The notes under the pieces were generated by a model. That model made no database searches, had not been told where the DNA came from, and saw only the letters and a list, made by a program, of their open reading frames with translations. Source: Alphaproteobacteria bacterium (GTDB taxonomy: Bacteria > Pseudomonadota > Alphaproteobacteria > CACIAM-22H2). From it: DNA of 64,000 bases. The DNA is taken from contig JAFKFM010000009.1 of assembly GCA_017308135.1 (NCBI GenBank), forward strand, positions 62,001 to 126,000. Reading direction: 5' to 3'. The translations under genes and the position numbers were made by a program. Position 1 is the first letter of the stretch, and every line of letters starts with the position of its first letter. Below, one piece after another: positions 54,280-61,028 of this stretch.

Positions 54280-55453
54280 TGTCTGACTCGTGCGGCTGAA
54301 GCATCTCGTTGTCCTGCCCCAACGCCGGCGGCGCCATGCGCCAGGCGAAGGCGTCCGCACCGTCGCTCATCGTCATCCGAAACGGAAAGCCATGCTGGGG
54401 GATATCGACTCCCAGCCGGTCGAACGGGATCATCGGAAAATGGCCACGCTCCCGACCGAAGGGTGCGGTGAAGGCCTCGTCGAGGGTGAACAACGGACAA
54501 ATCGGTAGATGCAACTTGGCGAGTTCGGTGATCCATTCGTCGCGATCCTTACGCGCGAATAAATCTTCGAGGAACTTCCGGTAGATAGGTCCACGTTCGC
54601 GGTGGCCCGTCAGGCGATCGGCTTCGGTCTCGTTTGCGTCGATCAGATCCACTCGATCGAAATGACGGCAAAAGCTCTCCCAATACTTCCGTTCGAGCAG
54701 CGACACGGTCAGATACTTTCCGTCCCGCGTGCGATAGATGTTGTAGCGCGGATTGCCGCCCCATCCTTCGATGGCGCCCGTCGTCCGAGAACCCATTCTG
54801 CCGGCGAAAGCCCAAGTCATTTGCACGGATGTCCATGCGACGGCGGCATCGAGCATCGACACGTCGATAAAGGCGCCGCGGCCGTGGCGTAGGCGATCAA
54901 TATACGCCGAGAGAATCCCGGCGATGGCCATCGTTGCACCTGCATAGTCGCCCACGAGAATTCCCGGCAACACAGGGGTATGCGCGGACGACAGCTGCAA
55001 TAACCCCGTCAATCCGGCGATGTTAAGATCGTGGCCCGCGAGATCCCGCCCAGCGCCGGTCTGGCCATAGCCGCTGATCGCCGCGTAGATCAATCGCGGG
55101 TTCGCTTCGCGCAGAACATCGTATCCAAGACCAAGCCGCTCCATCGTACCGGGCCGGAAACTCTCGACCACCGCATCGGCATCCTTGGCCAGCGCCAGAA
55201 ACGCCGCCTTTCCGTCCGCCGTCTTTAGGTTCAGTGTGATGCTGCGCTTATTCCGGTTGAGATTCGCGAAGTAGATGCTCTCTCGACCGCTCGCCGTTTC
55301 ATAGTAAGGTGCCGACGCGCGTGCATTGTCGCCGCCATAAGGGTTTTCGATTTTCACCACTTCTGCGCCAAGATCGCCGAGCAACATCGTGCACCACGGG
55401 CCCGGCAGGAGCTTCGTCAGATCGAGGATCCGGAATCCGGTTAATGGCTGCAT
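54272..55453 (-). CDS. class III CoA-transferase/alpha-methylacyl-CoA racemase family protein (3)
   Basis: A 393-residue CaiB/BaiF protein. Asp169 in GILVGDYAGATMA is the family catalytic residue, and the AGHDLNIAGLTG motif (His141) resembles the GHD motif of alpha-methylacyl-CoA racemases, which use a His/Asp pair. It could therefore be a racemase rather than a transferase; both fit a branched or chiral acyl-CoA route. It starts 2 bp from the DctM stop. Confidence 0.82.
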   Translation of the reverse strand: MQPLTGFRILDLTKLLPGPWCTMLLGDLGAEVVKIENPYGGDNARASAPYYETASGRESIYFANLNRNKRSITLNLKTADGKAAFLALAKDADAVVESFRPGTMERLGLGYDVLREANPRLIYAAISGYGQTGAGRDLAGHDLNIAGLTGLLQLSSAHTPVLPGILVGDYAGATMAIAGILSAYIDRLRHGRGAFIDVSMLDAAVAWTSVQMTWAFAGRMGSRTTGAIEGWGGNPRYNIYRTRDGKYLTVSLLERKYWESFCRHFDRVDLIDANETEADRLTGHRERGPIYRKFLEDLFARKDRDEWITELAKLHLPICPLFTLDEAFTAPFGRERGHFPMIPFDRLGVDIPQHGFPFRMTMSDGADAFAWRMAPPALGQDNEMLQPHESDNG

Positions 55454-55455
55454 AA

Positions 55456-56745
55456 TCAGTTCATCATCTGCGAGGGAAGCCACGTCGAGAGCGCGGGAAA
55501 CGAAAGCAAAAGCGCCAACGTGATTGCTTCGAAGATCAGCATGTAGCCCGTGCCGCGAAATACCTGCGATGGCGGAACGCCGGTCGCAGCGCTGACAACG
55601 AATACATTCATGCCCACAGGCGGGGTCACGAGACCAATCTCCACCGTCTTGACGACGATGACGCCGTACCAGATCGGATCAAATCCGAGGGCCACGACGA
55701 GTGGAAAGGTGACCGGCAAGGTAATGAGCAGGATCGCGATCTGATCCATCAGGCAACCAAGGATCAAATAGACGATCAGGATCATCGCCAAAATCATCCA
55801 AGGCGCCATTCCGCTTGCACCAATCGCAGCGATCAGATCCTGCGGCAACCGCGTGATCGTCAGAAAATAGCCAAACAAGATTGCGCCGATCACGATGGTG
55901 AGCATCATCGTGGAAAGTCGAATCGAAATGACGAGCGCTTCCCACACCTTGGCGGGCGACAGGCGCCCGGCAAGGGAAAGATAAACGAGTGTCGAAAAGG
56001 CCGCGACGGCGGCAGTCTCGGTCGTCGTCGCAACACCGCCGTAGAGCGAGAAAAAAACGAGACCAATGATCGCGAGAAAGCCCCAAATTCCGCGCAAAGC
56101 CTCCAGCTTCTCGGCGCGCGTGGCGTCTTCACCACGCGGCAATGTCTGCGGCTCAAGCCGCGCCCAAATATAGATACCGATCGAATAAATTGCCGCTGTC
56201 ATCAATCCCGGAATGATGCCGGCAATCAGCAATCGGCCGATCGATGTTTCGGTCATGATCCCGTAGATAAGGAAAGCGATGCTTGGCGGAATCATCACCG
56301 CGAGCGTGCCAGCGACGGCGATAATTCCGGTCGCAGCGGACAGCCCATAACCAAGTCGGCGGAACTCCGGCATTGAGATTGCCGACAAGGATCCAGCTGC
56401 TGCGGTACTGGAACCCGAGACTGCCGCGAATCCCGCGCTGGCGATTACGGTGGCGATCGACACGCCGCCTGGAAGCTTTCCAAAGAATTTGTTTGCCGCA
56501 TTGAATACATCGCGGGCCATGCCGCCCTTGCTCATCAACTCCGCCATTAGGATGAAGAGAGGGATTGCGGCGAGCGTCGACTCAGCCGCCGATCGGTAGG
56601 CGGTCGACGATAGCTGAGAATACATCCCGGAGAATCCGACCGTCGCGTGTATTCCGACCGTTCCGGCGATCAGCAGCGAGAACGCCACCGGCATTCCCAA
56701 CATCAGTAGAACAAGAAGTAACCCAATTACGCTGAACTCAAGCAT
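55456..56745 (-). CDS. dctM: TRAP transporter large membrane subunit (DctM-like)
   Basis: A 429-residue membrane protein with about 12 hydrophobic segments. MLGMPVAFSLLIAGTVG, IPLFILMAELMSKGGMARD, SGSSTAAAGSLSAISMPE and MIPPSIAFLIYGIMTETSIG are the classic DctM segments. It is the sodium-driven channel subunit of the TRAP importer. The ATG at 56745 was chosen to match the usual N-terminus. Confidence 0.93.
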   Translation of the reverse strand: MLEFSVIGLLLVLLMLGMPVAFSLLIAGTVGIHATVGFSGMYSQLSSTAYRSAAESTLAAIPLFILMAELMSKGGMARDVFNAANKFFGKLPGGVSIATVIASAGFAAVSGSSTAAAGSLSAISMPEFRRLGYGLSAATGIIAVAGTLAVMIPPSIAFLIYGIMTETSIGRLLIAGIIPGLMTAAIYSIGIYIWARLEPQTLPRGEDATRAEKLEALRGIWGFLAIIGLVFFSLYGGVATTTETAAVAAFSTLVYLSLAGRLSPAKVWEALVISIRLSTMMLTIVIGAILFGYFLTITRLPQDLIAAIGASGMAPWMILAMILIVYLILGCLMDQIAILLITLPVTFPLVVALGFDPIWYGVIVVKTVEIGLVTPPVGMNVFVVSAATGVPPSQVFRGTGYMLIFEAITLALLLSFPALSTWLPSQMMN

Positions 56746-56752
56746 GAGATGC

Positions 56753-57265
56753 TCAATGATCCAAGGAAAGGGTGCCGGACTTTGGATGACGCGCAGTGAT
56801 CGCAGCGAGCGCAAGTCGGATGGCCATCAGCGTGGCTCCGATTGCAACGATCGCGTAAGACGGCGCCAACAGATAGTCGAGAGGACTCGTTGAGTACTCG
56901 CGAAACTCATAGGACTCCCACATTCGGTGCCAGACGCCATGCGCGATCATGGCGAAAACGGCTGCAGCAATCGCGTCCCAAATGCACAACAAAGCTCGTT
57001 GTATGCCGATGGGCAGCAAGTCGCTAACGATCGTGATCCGGATGTGGCCGCCGGATGAGTAAACATAAGTCAGCGCAAAATAGATGACCGCTGGCATAAG
57101 AAACTCGTCGGCGAGTTCGTGCGAGCCAGTGATCGGTGCATTGAAGATGTACCGCAGTAGGGCATCAGCCGTGGTGAGCAAAGTCAGCGCGAATAGAGCT
57201 ACACAAGCGAGCACAAGAAGCGAACGCTCGGCATATCTAATCGCATTGCCCAATGCATCAATCAC
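56753..57265 (-). CDS. dctQ: TRAP transporter small membrane subunit (DctQ-like)
   Basis: A 170-residue protein with four membrane helices; SHELADEFLMPAVIYFALTY and GGHIRITIVSDLLP are typical. A GTG at 57265 is preferred because GGAAGGG lies eight bases upstream; the frame extends to a TTG at 57289 that would abut the dctP stop. It couples the binding protein to DctM. Confidence 0.85.
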   Translation of the reverse strand: MIDALGNAIRYAERSLLVLACVALFALTLLTTADALLRYIFNAPITGSHELADEFLMPAVIYFALTYVYSSGGHIRITIVSDLLPIGIQRALLCIWDAIAAAVFAMIAHGVWHRMWESYEFREYSTSPLDYLLAPSYAIVAIGATLMAIRLALAAITARHPKSGTLSLDH

Positions 57266-57289
57266 GGCCGATACCCTTCCCCATATCAA

Positions 57290-58321
57290 TTAGTTGGACG
57301 GACGAATGGCAGCACGCGCGCTCTGCAATTCGTTGTAGACGTCGCGCACGTACCGGAAGCCGCGCCCTTCCAACTTGGCGATCATCTTCTCCGGTGCATC
57401 GCGATAGCTATCCTGCCAAGCCCGGATTTCTGCCGGCGTCAGTGTGTGCACCTGTCCGCCTGCCGACGTGAAAATGCTCTTAGCTTCACGGTCGCGGCGA
57501 TCATACTCGGCACCCATCGCGATCGCGAACTTCTCACCGGCTTTCAGGATGATCTCCTGAATGTCAGGCGGAAAGCTGTTGAAGCGCTGCTGATCGACGA
57601 AGTAGAGCGCCAGCAAACTCATCAGCGGAGCGCCTTCCGTCGCGTACTTGGTCACTTCCTGAAGATGGTTTGCGGCAGCTGTCGCTTGAAGATATGCGGC
57701 GCCGTCGATCACGCCCTTCTGGAGAGATTCGTACATCTGCGAAGCGGGCAAGTTGATCACACTGATGCCGAGCTCGCGCATGAAGTCGTCGGCGTCGCCG
57801 CCACCACCACGAAGCTTAAGGCCACGCGCGTCGGCCGGTAGGCGAACTTGCTTGTTGCGGGTGAAGATTTGATAGGGCGGCGTCCCGGAAGCGGCGATGA
57901 TCCGAATACCCAATCGATCGTATTCTTGCTTCAATGCGCCGGCTGCAACACGCGTGAATACGCGCGCCAAATGTTCGCCCGACTCGAACTGACCGGGCAG
58001 CGACAGCAAATTGGACGCCGGCATGCGCCCGGAAACGACGCCCGGCGCCACGTAAGCGATATCGGCAACACCGGTGCGAGCAGCTTCGATGATGTCGCGC
58101 ATCTGGCCGAGCTGATTGGCGGGGAAGTACTGAACCTTGATCTTACCGCCCTCTTCGAGCGCGGGGATCATTACGTCGACGACCATGTCGTAAATGACAT
58201 GGCCTTTGGGAAACGAGTCGGCGATCTTGAGCGTGATCTGCGCCGACACCGAGACGGGCGCTAACATCATGGCAAAGGCTGCGGCCGCGAATAAACGCAA
58301 CGCCGCGAATGAACGAGGCAT
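57290..58321 (-). CDS. dctP: TRAP transporter substrate-binding protein (DctP-like)
   Basis: A 343-residue periplasmic protein. The signal peptide ends at APVSVSAQ, followed by ITLKIADSFPKGHVIYD; the family arginine and pocket regions lie in YQIFTRNKQVRLPADARGLK and ASQMYESLQKGVIDGAAYLQ. DctP proteins bind carboxylates. A strong AGGAGG ribosome-binding site precedes the ATG. Second gene of the operon after the cupin. Confidence 0.92.
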   Translation of the reverse strand: MPRSFAALRLFAAAAFAMMLAPVSVSAQITLKIADSFPKGHVIYDMVVDVMIPALEEGGKIKVQYFPANQLGQMRDIIEAARTGVADIAYVAPGVVSGRMPASNLLSLPGQFESGEHLARVFTRVAAGALKQEYDRLGIRIIAASGTPPYQIFTRNKQVRLPADARGLKLRGGGGDADDFMRELGISVINLPASQMYESLQKGVIDGAAYLQATAAANHLQEVTKYATEGAPLMSLLALYFVDQQRFNSFPPDIQEIILKAGEKFAIAMGAEYDRRDREAKSIFTSAGGQVHTLTPAEIRAWQDSYRDAPEKMIAKLEGRGFRYVRDVYNELQSARAAIRPSN

Positions 58322-58346
58322 TTTTTCCTCCTTAGTTGATTGCGGT

Positions 58347-58757
58347 TCAGGCCTTGGCAGCCCGTTTCTTCTCGATATCGTCGCGCGTCGGCGCTTTGCC
58401 GTATTGAAGCCCTGTCGGGTCGACGGGGACTTCGCCTGTCGTCGTACCAGCGAGTTGGACGACGATCCACTGGCCGCCTTTCGGCGAATGAACCTCGTAA
58501 ATTTCCTTCTCGGGAAAGTCGATCAGCGTGCCGGGGCCGTATGTCTTTCCGTTGACGATCATCTCGCCTTCCAGAATGTAGCGAAGCTGCCGGAAGCCGT
58601 GCTTATGCGGAAACGTGTATGAGTCCGGTTCGAACTTCTGGATCTCGAAAAGGACGCCGTCACGAAAACTCAAGACTTTGATGACGTTGTCGGCAAAGCG
58701 CGTTTCCTGCCACGGCAGGTCGTTGACGTTCACCGCTTTGAGGTCGGCGAGCTGCAT
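58347..58757 (-). CDS. cupin-domain protein
   Basis: A 136-residue single-domain cupin. Metal ligands are expected in PHKHGFRQLRYILEGEM (His, His, Glu) and in the second motif FPEKEIYEVHSP. A GGGAGA sequence precedes the start. Proteins of this kind in carboxylate operons are often isomerases, decarboxylases or simple sensors; the function is not determined here. It is the first gene of the CoA/TRAP operon, opposite the LysR gene. Confidence 0.82.
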   Translation of the reverse strand: MQLADLKAVNVNDLPWQETRFADNVIKVLSFRDGVLFEIQKFEPDSYTFPHKHGFRQLRYILEGEMIVNGKTYGPGTLIDFPEKEIYEVHSPKGGQWIVVQLAGTTTGEVPVDPTGLQYGKAPTRDDIEKKRAAKA

Positions 58758-58892
58758 GAGCGATCTCCCACGATCATACGCCCGTAATCGGGCTTTGTTT
58801 GATCCCCGAAGTCTTTGCCTCAATGTCCGTAGACGCAACCGAGAACGCATAGCATAATCAAAACACATGAGAATTATTACATAACTGGTATA

Positions 58893-59888
58893 ATGATGAC
58901 GTCCTCGCATCGTAAGCGACCTCGCGGTAGGCTTCCTCTGCCAGACGCGCACGCGCTCGAAGTATTCGTAGCTGTGGTCGATGAGGGCAGCTTTACCGCT
59001 GCTGCGCGGCGCCTGCATATGACGCAGCCTGGAGTCTCGCGCGCGGTTCGACTGCTCGAGCGGGATCTCGGTGTGGAGCTGCTAGATCGCACATTGCGTC
59101 CGATCCGCCCGACCAGCGCCGGCCGGATCGCACATCGGCATGGGCAGCGAATCTTTGTCGAAATGGAGAGCCTTCGCAACGGTTTACGTCGGGTGACGCG
59201 CGAAACCTTTCCCAGCTTGCGCATCGGTCTGATCGTATCGGTAACCGCGGCGATCGCCACGCTCGCCAGAGCGCTACAGGGCCTTTCGGAAGATGTCCGT
59301 ATCTGGACAGGGTTGACGCCGGAGCTTGCACAAGGCCTTCGACGGCGTGAACTCGACATGGTCGTCACAAGCGATCCCATGGAGGATGTTGTCGGTGTCG
59401 AACGCCGTCGCGTTCTCCTCGAGCCTTTTGTTCTAATCCTTCCGGCGGCGCAGGCAAAATCGCATGAGAAGTTGAGCTTGAAGGAGCTCGCCGCGCGCAT
59501 GCCGTTCGTGCGCTACACTGCTCGCTCAATCATCGGCCGCACAATTGAGGCCCATTTGGCACGCAATCGCGTCGATGCGCCACAACGCCTCGAACTTGAT
59601 TCGTCTGGCTCCGTGTGTTCAGCCGTCGGTGAAGGGCTTGGATGGGCGGTTACGACACCGCTATGTATCCTCCAGGGACGCGCAGAATTGGCGGACGTTG
59701 CTATTCGTCCCCTTCCCGGTCCGGCACTCGATCGCGCACTACATGTCGTCACGCGATCAGGCGAATTCACGGATCTTGCGCGGCGAGTCGAAGCGTTGTC
59801 GGCCGAAGCGCTCGAAACGGTTCTTCGCGACGCCTTCGGGCGGACGCATTCTTGGATATTGCGACGCGTAGCGACCTTTCCCGGATAA
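58893..59888 (+). CDS. LysR-family transcriptional regulator
   Basis: A 331-residue regulator. The basic N-terminal tail is followed by the winged helix ALEVFVAVVDEGSFTAAARR, LHMTQPGVSRAVRLLERDLG, and the effector domain from FPSLRIGLIVSVTAAI. It should control the divergent cupin-TRAP-CoA operon; the 135-bp gap is AT-rich and holds both promoters. Two ATG codons (58893, 58896) are possible starts. It ends about 57 bp before the fifth, decayed tRNA-like repeat. Confidence 0.9.
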   Translation: MMTSSHRKRPRGRLPLPDAHALEVFVAVVDEGSFTAAARRLHMTQPGVSRAVRLLERDLGVELLDRTLRPIRPTSAGRIAHRHGQRIFVEMESLRNGLRRVTRETFPSLRIGLIVSVTAAIATLARALQGLSEDVRIWTGLTPELAQGLRRRELDMVVTSDPMEDVVGVERRRVLLEPFVLILPAAQAKSHEKLSLKELAARMPFVRYTARSIIGRTIEAHLARNRVDAPQRLELDSSGSVCSAVGEGLGWAVTTPLCILQGRAELADVAIRPLPGPALDRALHVVTRSGEFTDLARRVEALSAEALETVLRDAFGRTHSWILRRVATFPG

Positions 59889-59944
59889 CAGCAAAGCGGC
59901 GCATTGATCGGCAACTTGCGATAAGAGCCCTGCAAGCACTTCGA

Positions 59945-60010
59945 TGGTCCAACAGATTATTACTGCAATGATAGAACCTGTGACTTGCTACCGATTAGCC
60001 ATTTTGCGAT
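59945..60010 (-). repeat. decayed fifth tRNA-fragment-like repeat (candidate)
   Basis: The stretch beginning GGTCC at about 59946, with AGAACCTGTGACTTGCTACC at 59972-59991 and TTTTGCG after it, resembles the core of the four clear copies in order and spacing. The acceptor end is unrecognisable and the inverted-repeat tail is not seen. It lies at the expected position, just after a divergent regulator and before the relaxase module. The remaining sequence up to 60123 shows no gene. Confidence 0.4.
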
Positions 60011-60123
60011 TACGCTGATTGGCCATGGCTACTGCGTCTAATGTGGCGGTGCGCGCGCCGTGGGATGAATGGTCCGAATTCTCATCGGCTACCCTCCCCA
60101 TTTCTTGAGGTTAACCGACGGCG

Positions 60124-60693
60124 TCACTTCACCATGTATGGCGCAATCAGCGCGGCAACCCCGTCCGGCGTTAGCGGGGTCCGCGCGATCATCGTCAGCA
60201 AGCGTTTGATGCGATCTTCGTTGAACCCGCGCTGACGCAAATCGCTTGGTACAGCCTCTGCGAACCCAGTCGCCGTCACGATACGATTTTGCGTCTCGAC
60301 GTCATTGATCGTCTTCCGATGCTGGCGGCGCAAATCCCGTAACTTGGCCGCCATCTCCTTGACCTTCGCGTCAAGCGTCGCACGCTCACCCACCAGTTCG
60401 TTGGCTTTTCCGATTTGGCGTAGCTCCGCCTCCGATTTCGGCGGGAGTTCCACGTCGTCCAGCCGGAACTCGGCCACCTGCCGCGCCGACGCCGACACGG
60501 CAGGCACTCCCGCCAGATCGGAGGCCGGCGCGGCCGAACCGTCCACGCTTGGCCCGGCGGGCAACCCGGGCGCTCCTTCGCCCGGGGCGGATTGCGGCCG
60601 CTTTTTCGCCGGCCGCCGGTTGGCGGCCCCGTTCTCCGAAGTCTCTGGCGCGGCATTCTCAGGGGGCTGATTCAACTCGATTTTCTCAGACAT
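60124..60693 (-). CDS. hypothetical protein with disordered N-terminus and coiled coil
   Basis: A 189-residue protein I do not recognise. Residues 1-75 are rich in Pro, Ala, Gly and charged residues and look disordered; residues about 85-125 (AELRQIGKANELVGERATLD and following) predict a charged coiled coil; the end (FNEDRIKRLLTMIARTPLTP) is helical. It is divergent from the relaxase gene across a 335-bp region with inverted repeats, a position often held by a mobilisation accessory or DNA-binding protein. That role is inference. Confidence 0.6.
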   Translation of the reverse strand: MSEKIELNQPPENAAPETSENGAANRRPAKKRPQSAPGEGAPGLPAGPSVDGSAAPASDLAGVPAVSASARQVAEFRLDDVELPPKSEAELRQIGKANELVGERATLDAKVKEMAAKLRDLRRQHRKTINDVETQNRIVTATGFAEAVPSDLRQRGFNEDRIKRLLTMIARTPLTPDGVAALIAPYMVK

Positions 60694-61028
60694 CTTGATC
60701 TCCGTGTTTGAGCCGTGCCGACGACCGGCAAGGTCATGGAAATCATTGTCGGGCCACCCCCTTAAAACGGGGCGTCGCCCCGCCGAAAACGTCTCGACGC
60801 CCGCCTATGCCCCCCGTCGCGGCGGCCGATCGCTGATGGTTTTAAGGGTGTCGGATCCAAACTGGCCGCGTGCGTGGCGCCCGGCAAAGTCGGGCGCCCG
60901 CGCGCACAACCGGCAGGCGGCCGCGCAAGCGGCCGCACGCCTCCGTTGCCGACGGGGACCGGCGGCAACGGCGCAATTACGCATTGCCTGAGCCAGGCAA
61001 CGCGGAATCGACGTTTGGAGACGAGAAA
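60694..61028. other. 335-bp region with inverted repeats, oriT candidate
   Basis: No gene is supported. CCCTTAAAAC at 60759-60768 and GTTTTAAGGG at 60839-60848 form a perfect 10-bp inverted repeat 70 bp apart, and a small hairpin CGGGGC-GTC-GCCCCG (60768-60782) lies inside the left side. Transfer origins usually sit next to the relaxase gene and contain such repeats. I see no sequence I can match confidently to a known nick site. It also carries promoters for the two flanking genes. Confidence 0.45.
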
